Positions 18,704 to 29,739 of a DNA stretch of 64,000 nucleotides are shown piece after piece. The notes under the pieces were generated by a model. The model was not told the DNA's origin. It made no database searches and saw only the letters and a list, made by a program, of their open reading frames with translations. The position numbers were made by a program, and so were the translations under genes. Numbering within the stretch: the stretch's first letter is position 1; each line of letters opens with the position of its first letter. The DNA is from Rhynchopus sp. YZ270_cl-10 (lineage: Eukaryota > Euglenozoa > Diplonemea > Diplonemida > Diplonemidae). The stretch lies in assembly GCA_964035575.1 (NCBI GenBank), contig OZ037840.1:1116001-1180000 (forward strand), in the 5' to 3' direction.

Positions 18704-21316
18704 GGGCAGCAGTCTTCGGACAGGTGCGTGGCGACACCTCCCTTGCGAGCTCACAGAAGCTAAGTCGTTCATAATTTTTGTGTTGACAGGTCTAGGTTTT
18801 AGTTTTTGAAAAGACAAGTAGAGCGCAAAGACTGTTTGATAATAGCAACAGTGGTTAAAACTCTTTACATCTCGGAGGGTCTTGCACTGACGATGTCCCC
18901 CTCTGATACTACCAATGTATGCAGTTAGGACTGAAACATGATGTACTGAATTTCTAACCAACTACTTTATTTTCTCCCCCTTTAACCCACCCTATCCCCC
19001 AAACTTTGATGATGCAACTTTTGTGTATATTACAGCACTAGAATGCATAAACAATAAATAAAAGCGACTTTCCAGAGTTGAGGACGACCTCCGTCTATAT
19101 CTTTTAAGTACAATAGCCTTCGGGCGACATTGAGTACAGATCCTGCACTAGCAGGTGATTGTCGACACAACAAAAACCCAACAAGTTTAAAAGGAGTAAA
19201 CAAACAGCCCCCCCTTGTACAAAAGATGGGTTTTTGAGAGCTAAGGGTCTAATCATCTAAGAAAACCAGCGGCCTTTTGGTGGGATTGTGACTTGGATGG
19301 TTAACACGCTTAGCCGAAAAGCTCCCCTTTTGCTACAAACAATGACAACAAAAGCAGTTTTAAAAAGAAAACAAAAGCAGACGTATCTCAGCGACTATTA
19401 CAGAAGCCTTTTTCTCAACGACGCTACAAACAAAAGTTTATAAGAGTAAACAACAGCGGTTTTACGAAGAAAACTAAAGAGACGCACCAAAGCTACCCTA
19501 CAGAAGCCTATCAACAGAAGCCAAACAAAAGAGGGGTTTTTGAGAGCTAAGGGTCTAATCATTCAAGAAAACCAGCGGCCTTTTGGTGGGATTGTGACTT
19601 GGATGGTTAACACGCTTAGCCGAAAAGCTCCCCTTTTGCTACAAACAATGACAACAAAAGCAGTTTTAAAAAGAAAACAAAAGCAGACGTATCTCAGCGA
19701 CTATTACAGAAGCCTTTTTCTCAACGACGCTACAAACAAAAGTTTAAAAAGAGTAAACAACAGCGGTTTTACAAAGAAAACTAAAGAGACGCACCAAAGC
19801 TACCCTACAGAAGCCTATCAACAGAAGCCAAACAAAAGATGGGTTTTTGAGAGCTAAGGGTCTAATCATTCAAGAAAACCAGCGGCCTTTTGGTGGGATT
19901 GTGACTTGGATGGTTAACACGCTTAGCCGAAAAGCTCCCCTTTTGCTACAAACAATGACAACAAAAGCAGTTTTAAAAAGAAAACAAAAGCAGACGTATC
20001 TCAGCGACTATTACAGAAGCCTTTTTCTCAACGACGCTACAAACAAAAGTTTATAAGAGTAAACAACAGCGGTTTTACAAAGAAAACTAAATAGAACAAA
20101 ACGCGAACTTACAGAAGCCCACCAACAGAAGCCAAACAAAAGATGTGTTTTTGAGAGCTAAGGGTCTAATCATCTAAGAAAACCAGCGGCCTTTTGGTGG
20201 GATTGTGACTTGGATGGTTAACACGCTTAGCCGAAAAAGCTTCCCTTTTGCTACAAACAATGACAACAACAGCAGTTTTAAAAAGAAAACATAAGCAGAC
20301 GTATCAAAGCGACTATTACAGAAGCCTTTTTCTCAACGACGCTACAAACAAAAGTTTATAAGAGTAAACAACAGCGGTTTTACGAAGAAAACTAAAGAGA
20401 CGCACCAAAACTACCCTACAGAAGCCTACCAAAAGAAGCCAAACAAAAACAAACAAAGTCTACATAAGTAAACAAACAACCCTCTTGCTAACATGCTTTT
20501 CCTGTGAACGTGAGAGGTTAACAGTGCGGAGGTGGCACATGTAAGCAATTTTTCAAAAAAAATTTCAACAAAAGACAAACAACGCTACCTTTGTACAAAA
20601 GATGGGTTTTTGAGAGCTAAGGGTCTAATCATCTAAGAAAACCAGCGGCCTTTTTGGTGGGATTGTGACTTGGATGGTTAACACGCTTAGCCGAAAAAGC
20701 TTCCCTTTTGCTACAAACAATGACAACAACAGCAGTTTTAAAAAGAAAACATAAGCAGACGTATCTAAGCGACTATTACAGAAGCCTTTTTCTCAACGAC
20801 GCTACAAACAAAAGTTTATAAGAGTAAACAACAGCTAGGGCAGCAGTCTTCGGACAGGTGCGTGGCGACACCTCCCTTGCGAGCTCACAGAAGCTAAGTC
20901 GTTCATAATTTTTGTGTTGACAGGTCTAGGTTTTAGTTTTTGAAAAGACAAGTAGAGCGCAAAGACTGTTTGATAATAGCAACAGTGGTTAAAACTCTTT
21001 ACATCTCGGAGGGTCTTGCACTGACGATGTCCCCCTCTGATACTACCAATGTATGCAGTTAGGACTGAAACATGATGTACTGAATTTCTAACCAACTACT
21101 TTATTTTCTCACGTGACCCCTTTAACCCACCCTATCCCCCAAACTTTGATGATGCAACTTTTGTGTATATTACAGCACTAGAATGCATAAACAATAAATA
21201 AAAGCGACTTTCCAGAGTTGAGGACGACCTCCGTCTATATCTTTTAAGTACAATAGCCTTCGGGCGACATTGAGTACAGATCCTGCACTAGCAGGTGATT
21301 GTCGACACAACAAAAA
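18704..21316. mobile_element. Element with ~475-bp terminal direct repeats around a tandem array (LTR-like, non-coding)
   Basis: Bases 18704-19176 and 20838-21316 are nearly identical direct repeats, beginning GGGCAGCAGTCTTCGG and ending GATTGTCGACACAACAAAAA. They differ mainly by one small indel, so the element is young. The interior (19177-20837) carries no protein frame and is mostly the ~305-bp tandem array. The form resembles a miniature terminal-repeat retrotransposon (TRIM/LARD-like), but without a recognisable primer-binding site or TG...CA ends this stays an inference. Partial copies of the repeat's 3' part occur at 46853-46925, 47340-47360 and 48310-48425. Confidence 0.6.
19225..20830. 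repeat. Tandem array of ~305-bp units, five copies
   Basis: Units begin GGGTTTTTGAGAGCTAAGGG at about 19227, 19534, 19841, 20145 and 20604. Each carries CCAGCGGCCTTTTGGTGGG, GGTTAACACGCTTAGCCG and CAACGACGCTACAAACAAAAG. The fourth and fifth are separated by ~150 bp of unrelated sequence. Both array starts, at 19215 and 20591, follow TTGTACAAAAGATGGG. Units differ by a few bases. Not CRISPR: unit length, AT content and lack of spacers exclude it. Confidence 0.9.
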
Positions 21317-21362
21317 AAAAAACGATCGTTTTCACCCTATGAAAAAAAAAAAAAAATTTTTT

Positions 21363-21746
21363 TTTTTTTCACAAGTGTTTTTGAGGCCTGCTCACTACAC
21401 CCTAGGTACCCTTCTGAGACCAAAAAGTCTAAAAAAGCATGAATTGGGCTGTTTTGAGCATCTAGAGTTTATTCCCCAGCCATTTTCTGTACCACCAGTG
21501 CACTTTGTATGGGCCAGCGCCTTGTCAAAAAATCGAAAAATCTCAAAAAAAAAAAATCCAAAAATTTTTTTTCACAAGTGTTTTTGAGGCCTGCTCACTA
21601 CACCCTAGGTACCCTTCTGAGACCAAAAAGTCAAAAAAAGCATGAATTGGGCTGTTTTGAGCATCTAGAGTTTATTCCCCAGCCATTTTCTGTACCACCA
21701 GTGCACTTTGTATGGGCCAGCGCCTTGTCGAAAAATCGAAAAATCC
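21363..21746. repeat. Tandem duplication of a ~205-bp unit
   Basis: Two near-identical units begin TTTTTTTTTCACAAGTGTTTTTG and contain CACTACACCCTAGGTACCC and CAGTGCACTTTGTATGGGCC. A distant third relative seems to lie at 22520-22650. Confidence 0.8.
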
Positions 21747-21747
21747 A

Positions 21748-21890
21748 GGGCGTTCGCCCCGGGGCGAAAAATATTTTTTTTCGTTAAAAAAATCTTTTCC
21801 TGAAAAAATGACGTTTTATTTCGCCCCAGGGCTTCGCCCCACCGGGGCGAAACCCTGTATAAATAAATAAATAAATAAATAAATAAAAAA
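21748..21890. repeat. GC palindromes and (AAAT)n microsatellite
   Basis: GGGCGTTCGCCCCGGGGCGAA and CAGGGCTTCGCCCCACCGGGG type palindromes, followed at 21858-21888 by about seven AAAT units. Confidence 0.7.
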
Positions 21891-21929
21891 AGGGGAAAAA
21901 AAAAAAAAAAAGAGAGACAGATTTCTCCC

Positions 21930-22330
21930 CACCACCCTGTAGACCCCCCCGGAGGGGGGGTCGCAGAGGGGTGTCCACTGTACTCAAAATCATCCGCAAA
22001 CCCGCCTGCCGTGAGAGGAAGTTTCCCCAGCACTCCCGCTCGCTCCTCAATCCTGCAGTCTGCTGAAGGTGTACCGTACCCCCTGTTATAGAAGGTGTCA
22101 CTGCTCGTGTCAACTCTATCTTCAATGGCAGAGAGTTGAAAATAATCAAAATAAGGATGAAGTCTCATATGACGGATGCCTCTCTCTTGTACATCTGCTT
22201 GATTAAACAACACAAAGAGACCCTCAGTGAGGGGGGATTGATGAAATTCTCCATCGTTTTGCTGGTTTTAGTATCAGGAAAGTTCAGCTGTAATATCACT
22301 TGTGCTGGGGAAGGGATCACGCACAAATCG
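21930..22330 (-). pseudogene. Possible unrecognised gene fragment
   Basis: On the minus strand a stretch with normal codon-like composition reads, from about 22210 downward, residues such as RHMRLHPYFDYFQLSAIEDR and FADDFEYSGHP before running into C-rich and poly-T sequence. It has no upstream ATG, no recognisable domain and is bounded by repeats. It may be the remnant of a gene or of a mobile element. I do not assign a family. Confidence 0.25.
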
Positions 22331-23497
22331 CAAATTTTTTTTGACCATTCAGTACCAGGGATTCACCCCACGAACTAACTTCTCTCCGGCGGGGAAAATT
22401 TTTTTGACCTATTTTAAGCACTAGTAAAAAAACGAAAATTTCGGGGTTTTTGGCATTTCGCCACGATCAGGAAAAAACGATGGCGATAGCGAACGCCCTG
22501 GAAAAATCTCAAAAAAAAAAATTTTTTTTTTCGGGAAAATTTCGACCACTGAGGTGGGTCTTTGGGCACCAAAAAATGCAAAAAAAATGCAAAAATCGGG
22601 TGTTTTGACCATCTGTGGTTACACAAAACACACTTCTGTGTACAAGCCTACACCAATACAGTGGTAATACAAGGCGATTTTTGACCAAAAAAAAATTTTT
22701 TTTTTCGCCCAAAATCGGGCGTGGTACGTCATAAAATGGCCCAAAAAATCCAAGGAAAACCTTCGATTGGGCAAATTATGAAAAAATTTTTCAAGTCAAA
22801 TTTTCAACCAAAATACGGTCATTTTGTTCACACAGTGATTCTACGTCATGCTAGCTTCCTGTGCAGAACTCCAGCAATTCACCAATGCCGGCATCTATCT
22901 TTCCATTATCGCCATTGCACTTCGTTCACGCCATTGCACTTCGGTCATTTTGTGCATACCCTGTGACTGTGGTGGCTAGAGAACACGCACATGCAGACCC
23001 GTTCCTTGCAATTTCCAGTGTTGTGTTTATCAATGCATGCATCCAGAGGACCTCTGGTTTACGAAATCGTAGGCACTCCTGTGCAAAAATGAAGTCGGTT
23101 TTTGACCCAAAATCGGGGTGGGTGGGCCATAATTTGCTCCAAATTTGGCCGAAAATTGGGATTTTTCTGAAAATTTTCATTGTGCCCAGCAAAAATCCTT
23201 GATTTTTTGAAGAATTTTCCAAAAAATATGCTATACCCCCTATGACTGGACCCAACTCCCCTCACCCTTTTTTTCCCCTAAAAAAGCCCCCAAAATTCCT
23301 ACCATTTTTACCATTTTTACCATTTTTGACCAATTTAGGGTACCTCCTTTTGTCAATGGTGTGGAGTGTTGCGTGAGGTCAAAAAAAACAGGCGCGGGAA
23401 AATTTTTTTTTAGCTTTCCCCCCCCCCCCATATTCGACCATCATCCCACGATTTCCCAAAAACCCAAAAGTTAGCGTCAGGCCTGGACCCCCATGAC
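22331..23497. other. Gene-free AT-rich stretch
   Basis: Poly-A/T runs, a (CCATTTTTA)n block at 23298-23330, a TTAGGGTACCTCC word at 23336 resembling the MITE end of 13649, and at 23430-23484 CCATCATCCCACG with GTTAGCGTCAGGCCTGG, the inverse of 12664-12690. No gene is supported. Confidence 0.55.
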
Positions 23498-24146
23498 CCG
23501 TGCATAAGTCCGATGACCCGTGTATAAGTCCGGGCAGATTTGGGCTCAGGATCGGACTTATGCACAGGCCGACTTATACACCGGTTTTGTGTATTGGTGG
23601 TGGGGGAATTTTTTTGGGGGCGTTTTCCCGCTCGCGAAGCGAGCGGGGGAAATTTTTTGGGGTGTTTTTCCGCGAGCGAAGCGAGCGCAACTTTATTTTT
23701 ATTGGCGGTGTATTCACCAGGGATCATATTCGCGCTTCTCATGTCAATACATCATCCTCACAATTCTCAAAGAGTGAACTGTTACTGCAACATTGTGGAA
23801 AACTTTGCACCCCAAACAGTCTCAACAGCCAAAAGGCGCCCCTTGTTGCTGGGAGTTGGTTCTCATGTTTGATACCTGTACAGGCATTCCTCCGAGTCAA
23901 ACGCTATTTGGCCTGCCTGCGGCGTTGAAAACGGCCGTTAAATTTTGCGGTGTCACATTCCCTCATGTGTGGGTCATTCACACTGAGGTCACGTGACACC
24001 TCATGGGTCTGGGTACCTGGGTGCACAAAACCGGTGTATAAGTCCGATACCCGTGCATAAGTCCGAAACCCCGTGTATAAGTCCGGAGGCCCTCAGCCCC
24101 CCCAAAAATCGGACTTATACGCAGACTTATGCACGGGGGGGGGTTA
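23498..24146. mobile_element. GTGCATAAGTCCG foldback element, copy 1
   Basis: Both ends carry several direct and inverted copies of CCGTGCATAAGTCCG or CCGTGTATAAGTCCG. The interior holds two GC hairpins (CCCGCTCGCGAAGCGAGCGG and CGCGAGCGAAGCGAGCGC) and a ~300-bp unique body containing GCTGGGAGTTGGTTCTCATG. It is ~90% like 41092-41781 by eye. No protein frame is shared between copies. A non-autonomous foldback DNA transposon is inferred. Confidence 0.75.
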
Positions 24147-25489
24147 GGGAGCACAGCGAGTCCCTTTTTTCTGTAACACTCAACAAAAAATCATGAAAAA
24201 GTGTAAAAAAAATATCCGAAAACACAAAACCACCCCAGAAAACACATTTGTGGCACTATTTCTTACTTTTTGATGCCTTTTGGCACTTTCCCCCCCGATT
24301 TTTTGACACTTTTTGACACGTTTTCACCCAATTTCCCCCTTCTCTGAGGGTATTTGATAGCAGGGCGATTTATAAAGAAATTCAAAAATTTAAAATAGTC
24401 CAAAACAAGAGGAAAAGTGGGGTTTTCCAGTCAGATGTGTGCACAGAGTGATTTCTGGGGGGTTTTGGGGCCAAAAGTCCAGTTTTTTCAATGTCTTCGC
24501 TGAAAATATTGAATTTTTTTTATACACAAAAACCACATTTTAGCCGGGAGGGGCCAACCGTTACACAACCGTTACACACCTTCTATTTGGACCTCCGGGC
24601 ACCAAAATCGACCAGAAAATGGTTGTAAATACGATTTTTCAACCCCCATAAGGTATCTAAGATCAACCCCGGGGGTATTGGTGCCTTCTATGGACGTTTT
24701 GTGGGCGATTTTTGGGTTTTGGAGTGACGAAAAGGCCTAAAAAACGAGGTAAAAACTGCCCCCTTTTCTGTCTCATCCACTCAAATACACGCTCGGGCCC
24801 CAATCTGGACGCCCAAAAGCTTCGAAACCTACATATTTCCACTGCCGGACCTCACCGGAGGGGACGTGGGGTGGTTTTCGGCACCTTAGAAGAAAAACTG
24901 TGCTCCCGGATCCATTTTTTTGAAAGCGTTACATTCCTAGAGGAAATCTTACTAAAATCTTACTATTTTCGGAGCCGTTTTTTCGAAAAAAAGTGATTTT
25001 TTTTCGAAAATAAACGCTCGGTTTTGGTTGTTTGGGGTTTCATTGGGCAGAATCGACGAATTTTAGGCCACTTTGGGACCAGGTAGACCCACCTTGGCGG
25101 GTTTTATGACTTTTTTTCAAAAAATTCTTGAAAAAACACGAGCGTTACAGAGGGTCCTTAAGGATTTCCTTAAGGGCTGTGCCCCCTACGGGGGGGGGTA
25201 GGTACGGTATTTTTTTTCTGCCCCGAGATTTTCCGTTTTTTTTTTTTTTTTTTTTCTTTTTTTTTTTCGCCAAACCGCAAAACCCGGTTTTTGCGGTTTT
25301 GAAACCGCAAAACAGCACCTAGCTAGTGCCCTGATTTTCGGGTATTTGCAATGGAGCTTCAAATGTTTCGTTTTACAACGTGACAAGAAATGAGCGATGT
25401 GACGAAAGATCTCGCTCCGCACCAGAATGATAGTTACAATTTGCGGGAATGAAAGCGAGAAAAAAAGTCCCCCCTGGAGTCCCTTTCTT
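24147..25489. other. Gene-free AT-rich stretch
   Basis: Dense homopolymers, a 35-base T-rich run at 25228-25268 and an AACCGCAAAAC repeat at 25272-25312. From ~25336 the DNA becomes similar to 29425-29500 (GCTTCAAATGTTTCGTTTTA). No gene is supported. Confidence 0.55.
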
Positions 25490-26010
25490 CTCAAGACCCA
25501 GCATGCCACCTTACAGGACACAATAAAAACAGTTCGCTTCTGTCACTTTGACAGATTTACACAAAAGGAAGCTAGGAAAGAGGCAGGGTGAGCTGGGCGA
25601 CTACTACTTATGAGGGTGACTCAGCTACGAGAGGCCTAGGTTCATTCATCAAGACACGTCTTTTTTTCCCCCTTCCTTTTGTGACAGCAGATATCCGGAG
25701 AACGATTTAGCCTGTTGGCTTTGTATTTTTATGGTAGGGCCACAGTATAGCATGGTGCTCTGGAGGATGCTTCTGTGTGTCACATTGCTGCATCCTCTAG
25801 CTGTCGCAGCCACTCAGCACATCATGGCAGACGTTCAGGCAGAAGGGGAGACGCACCAACCGATTGTGCTGATGGGTGTTCTCGCCTCGTCACCACCACT
25901 GGCACCGCATTGGGCCTCCTGGTCATCGCTGGTTGCGTGCGGGAAGATAGTGACGTGGAGTGCAGACGGGACGCCAAAGAAACGGTCCTGTTCACAAGGC
26001 GGCTTTCCTT
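25490..26010 (+). pseudogene. Detached 5' end of a type 2 receptor gene with its upstream region
   Basis: Bases 25490-26010 match 30606-31131 closely: upstream region, motif M1, pyrimidine tract, ATG (25731) and the first ~93 codons (MVGPQYSMVLWRML, then LLHPLAVAATQHI and KKRSCSQGGFP). At ~26010-26030 similarity to type 2 ends and the 5' flank of the type 1 gene begins (CCAGGACGTAAACAGTCGCC, as at 6685). The type 2 frame stops soon after, at ~26036. This is a chimeric junction. The fragment cannot make a receptor, but could place the type 1 gene behind a type 2 promoter and a ~100-codon upstream frame. Confidence 0.85.
25614..25650 (+). promoter_or_regulatory. Conserved motif M1 with pyrimidine tract and AG
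   Basis: GGGTGACTCAGCTACGAGAG followed by GCCTAGGTTCATTCATC, then TCTTTTTTTCCCCCTTCC and TTTTGTGACAG, about 80 bp before the ATG at 25731. The tract plus CAG looks like a 3' splice acceptor (cis or trans). It is duplicated at 30730. Confidence 0.6.
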
Positions 26011-26179
26011 CGTGGATACCTGCGTCCAGGACGTAAACAGTCGCCCCTCCCCCGCTTTCGCACACCTCACATATTTGTCCACCTCTGTCCCCACGTTCAC
26101 TCTCTTCTCGTTTTTCGTCTGTCCAAGCAACCACCACACCACAGATACCCCACCCCGATCCCGTGGGAACAGTACAAAG

Positions 26180-28726
26180 ATGTCTGCAGGTGCAGAGGTC
26201 ACGCCACCACCACGGAAGGGCGTGTCGTTCCGTCCACCCATTCTGTGTGTGTTTGCTGTTGCAACTCTGGTGTCGACAGGTGCGTCGATGGGGGGTGGTC
26301 TGGTGATGTACTTCGAGAGTCTTGCGTCGCTTGAGGTGACTGTGGAGACAACAAGCAAGAGCGAGATGGAGGGACTCGAGAACACACTCAAGACACTTCT
26401 TGTCCTCACGACGTACACAGCAGACTCTGTGCGTGCCTTCCACTACAACAACGAAGTGGTCTCGAGCCACGACCCACGGGTCGTCTCAAACCAGACACGT
26501 GCCTTCAGCTTCAGCAACACAAAATCTATGCATCTTGGTGGTGCTGGGTACGTCCTTGTTCCGTACGACATCGCCGATGGTTCAGGAGTGTACAGCCTGC
26601 TATGGAACGAGCCGCTCAAGGAGAAGGGAAAATTTCACTACGTGCACGGGGAACACCACAAGTACCTGAACCACAAGGAGGGGCTTGAGTACTTTCCTGT
26701 GAACCACTCTGCTGACCCGCCAGTGCCAACAAAGATGATGGTCCACACGAGCTTTGTGGATGAGGGAACAGGTGAGTTGGGAGAGTGGGTGTACGACTGG
26801 AATGGTGTGACCTACTTGACAGACATGTTACCGCGCGACTACGACCCACGTGACGGAGTTCCTCCACCAGGTTGGGATGCAGGTCTGTCTCAAGCTGTGG
26901 GTCACAAGTGGCGTCCACCACGTGCCTGGAGGTCTGTCGATGGTTCTGTGTACACATACTCTGGGTACGACTCGGTGCACGTGCCACCCCCAGCACCACA
27001 CCCGTGGAGCAAGTACAGAGCAGTGCTGATTGTCGGTGTGCACATGTTCCTTCCGTGGCAAGCGGACCTGGACGACTACAAAGCACGCAGCGCTGAGACG
27101 ACAGTTGCTTTGGTGGACGCAAAGTTGCGCATCGTCTTTGCATCCACGACAGGACGGTCCATGATCGACAGGTGCATGACCATGGAGAACAGCTTCTCTG
27201 TGACAAGCCCGCTGTCCTGTGCGACACGAGTGGACGAGATACCGTCCCTGAAGAAGGCGTTCGACGACTTGGTGGACGAAGATGTGTACGAAGGGACGTT
27301 CCGGACGATGACACTTGACGGTGAAGAACACTTTGTGCGTCGGAGTGCGAACTTCCACCAGGACCTGTTCCTGTTGTGGTACCGCCCGAAGTCGACTGTG
27401 CAGGGGAAGGTGCAGGAGGCGCTGGTTGTGCTGATCATCTTCACAACTCTGGTGTTTGCGTTTGACCTGCTGGTGTCGACGCTCGAAGTTGTCTTCATTG
27501 CGCAGCCGATGCGGCAGCTCTCTGCAGCCATCCAGAATGTCAGCAACTTCGAAACGGAATCTGCCACTGCTGCGATCTCACGTTACGACAACGCACATGT
27601 CGTGATCAAGGAGATCAACTCGCTCATGGTGGGGATGCTCTTCACCATCCAACGCCTGGAGGAGTTCCGCACCTTCATGCCGCAGTCTGTGGTCCCAGGC
27701 CAGCAGGACGAGGCAGAAGAGTCGGCTGGTCAGTCTGTAACTTCCTCGTCGGAAGGGAGCTCTGCAGTGTCCCGCATGTCATCCTCGCAAAGTGCATCAG
27801 CAGGTGCACCAGCAGGCGCACCTACAACTACTCTGCTTGGCCTGCACCTGACAAGCAAGGATGTGGGGCTACTGTACGTGAACGCACTCGGGTGGGACAC
27901 ACGCCAAGACAGCGAAGGTGTGCTGCGTGCGAGCAACGCGCTTGCTGCATACGTGCTGGGCTGTGTCGCACAGCACTCAGGTGTGCTGGACAACTTCTCG
28001 GGGGACCGCTACCTCATTGGGTGGAACACTGCACGGCGTACGTGCAGCCCTGCCACAGCAGCATGCAACACAGCACTGCGCATGTCTGCAGGACAGGGTG
28101 GTGTGTGTGCGTTCCGTCTTTCCTGCGCTATCGCATTCGGCCCTGCGAAGGTGGGGAACGTGGGCACAGCACAGCTGAGGCGCTTCTCTGTGATCACACC
28201 TTTGATTCCGTGGCTGATGACGATGGAGGCATACGCGAAGACCTGCAATGTACCACGTGTCACCGATGATGCAACTGTACGCCACTTGGAACGGTCTATT
28301 ATATGCCGTGTGTTTGATGCTGTTGTGCGTGAGCGCCAAAACAAGGTGGTGCCACTGCTGGAGGTGCTGCACGGAGAGGAGGCGACGCCTCAGGAGTGGA
28401 TGTACGAGCTCATGGAGATGGACGCGAAGGGCGGCGACAGCCAGAGTGTGAACAGCATTGCACGCTCCATCTTTAAGGGCGACTGGGACGCTGCCGAGAA
28501 GCACCGTTTGGTGATGGCAGAGGGAAACACCCTTGCCTCTGTCTGGACAGAGGCCTTGGAAAGGAGAAAATTCCACCCGCTGCAACGTACGATCTCTCGC
28601 AGCAGCGAAACGGTGCAGCTTAATACCACAGAAGACACAGCACAGTCGCACGCAAGCACAGAAGCAACAGAGTCGAAAACCACGGAAGCGCTGTCAGTAT
28701 CCCCTGCATTGGACAATGTGTGTTAG
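26180..28726 (+). CDS. Type 1 receptor, second complete copy (848 aa)
   Basis: The start MSAGAEVTPPP corresponds to 6835. The domain order is the same: helix ~18-43, CACHE-like ectodomain to ~410, helix ~412-434, linker with FRTFMPQSV, cyclase-like domain from ~551 with SGDRYLIGWN and GPAKVGNVG, and C-terminal EWMYELMEMDAKGG. Long blocks are identical in DNA to 6835-9411. Differences cluster in the ectodomain (residues ~185-215: SFVDEGTGELGEW against NLLDDGTGEVDEW) and in the linker after PGQQDE, which here is Ser/Ala/Gly-rich. As in its sister, the usual first metal Asp of class III cyclases is absent. Upstream lies the broken type 2 5' end, so regulation may differ from the copy at 6835. 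Confidence 0.9.
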   Translation: MSAGAEVTPPPRKGVSFRPPILCVFAVATLVSTGASMGGGLVMYFESLASLEVTVETTSKSEMEGLENTLKTLLVLTTYTADSVRAFHYNNEVVSSHDPRVVSNQTRAFSFSNTKSMHLGGAGYVLVPYDIADGSGVYSLLWNEPLKEKGKFHYVHGEHHKYLNHKEGLEYFPVNHSADPPVPTKMMVHTSFVDEGTGELGEWVYDWNGVTYLTDMLPRDYDPRDGVPPPGWDAGLSQAVGHKWRPPRAWRSVDGSVYTYSGYDSVHVPPPAPHPWSKYRAVLIVGVHMFLPWQADLDDYKARSAETTVALVDAKLRIVFASTTGRSMIDRCMTMENSFSVTSPLSCATRVDEIPSLKKAFDDLVDEDVYEGTFRTMTLDGEEHFVRRSANFHQDLFLLWYRPKSTVQGKVQEALVVLIIFTTLVFAFDLLVSTLEVVFIAQPMRQLSAAIQNVSNFETESATAAISRYDNAHVVIKEINSLMVGMLFTIQRLEEFRTFMPQSVVPGQQDEAEESAGQSVTSSSEGSSAVSRMSSSQSASAGAPAGAPTTTLLGLHLTSKDVGLLYVNALGWDTRQDSEGVLRASNALAAYVLGCVAQHSGVLDNFSGDRYLIGWNTARRTCSPATAACNTALRMSAGQGGVCAFRLSCAIAFGPAKVGNVGTAQLRRFSVITPLIPWLMTMEAYAKTCNVPRVTDDATVRHLERSIICRVFDAVVRERQNKVVPLLEVLHGEEATPQEWMYELMEMDAKGGDSQSVNSIARSIFKGDWDAAEKHRLVMAEGNTLASVWTEALERRKFHPLQRTISRSSETVQLNTTEDTAQSHASTEATESKTTEALSVSPALDNVC

Positions 28727-29150
28727 TACTCCACTGTGCAAGAAACGAGCTAAGGGTGCTGCTTGAATGCCCTTTCACTTTCGCTCGATACGATGATGTC
28801 TGTTATGGGTAATTCCCATTTGTGTGAAGTATAGCAGTCTATTCGATGTATGGTCTCTGGGTGATGGTGGCGCTTCCGCGGCACCGAACCAGGGTTGGAG
28901 GTGCGTCTATTGACCCGGTTTCATGTCCGGGTCAAAAAAAATAATTGGGATTTTGGCGAAAAACCCGGTCTGGAAAGAAATAAAATGGGAAAATCGGCTA
29001 TTTTGGTACCTTACACGAGCCTCTGAGAGTGACCAGAAATGGCCTCATGAACAAAGTGACCCCGTCACATCAGGAGACGACTCGAGTCAACGCCGAAGGA
29101 AAAGGAATGGCGAAGAGAAAAAAAATTAGCGCACCGTCACCTGCCGCGCT
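28727..29150. other. 3' flank and gene-free DNA
   Basis: 28727-28885 is homologous to the 3' flank of 6835-9411, without the insert found there. The rest is AT-rich; no gene is supported. Confidence 0.6.
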
Positions 29151-29420
29151 AGCTTGCAACCCACCCTTCCGAGGGAATTTTAAGCGCAATTTTTAGAAAT
29201 GTTGCGCACCGTGGCTTCGCCAGGAGCCTTTGGGTGATATGACTTCGCCCATCTCCCATTTTTTTTCCCCAGTTCTTTCGAACTTTCACAGCCCTTCTCA
29301 ACCAACTTTGCCAGGGAGATCGCGCGCGAAGCGCGCGCGAGGTTTTTAATTTTTTTTGCTTAGAATTGTACATGTTGATAATACACATGCACTTTTTTTA
29401 TTTTTGGAGGAGCTGCGTAG
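29150..29420. repeat. Dispersed repeat with GCGCACCGTGGCTTCGCC and a GC hairpin
   Basis: CAACCCACCCTTCC, GGAATTTTAAGCGCAATTTT, TTGCGCACCGTGGCTTCGCC, CAGTTCTTTCGAACTTTCAC, the hairpin GCGCGCGAAGCGCGCGC and GGAGCTGCGTAG. The same order is found as the complement at 42220-42380, and partially at 17310-17400 and 17665. Confidence 0.7.
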
Positions 29421-29739
29421 GTCCTGGGTATTCGCAATGAAGCTTCAAATGTTTCGTTTTACAACGTGACAAGAAATGAAGCCATGTGACGAAATATTTT
29501 GCTAACCAAAAGAAAACCGACGCAGGAGCTTTTCTTGGAACTGTTTTATTCTCCCCACCCCAACAACATCACATTTCAGAAAAACATTGTTTTTTCGTTT
29601 GTGTTCACTTTCTTTTCTTCTCCCTCACACCTGTTTGCTGTGAATTAAATTTTTTCGTTTCCCTCCCTCCCTCCCTAATTTGTGTCTTTTATTTTCCAGT
29701 TTGTTCGAACCGTTGAATTGTAGGCCCTATGGTGGTCAG

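Noticed and set aside
19540-20056. Repeated ~70-105 codon frames in the ~305-bp tandem array
   Set aside because: The frames begin at TTG, are not open in every unit and change ends between units; better explained by non-coding tandem repeats.
19225-20830. CRISPR-like regular repeats
   Set aside because: Units are ~305 bp, contiguous and AT-rich without spacers, in eukaryotic DNA; an ordinary tandem array.
25775-26179. Upstream in-frame extension of the type 1 receptor at 26180
   Set aside because: The 135 extra codons lie over the type 2 fragment in another frame and over 5' flank; the ATG at 26180 is the one kept in the sister gene.
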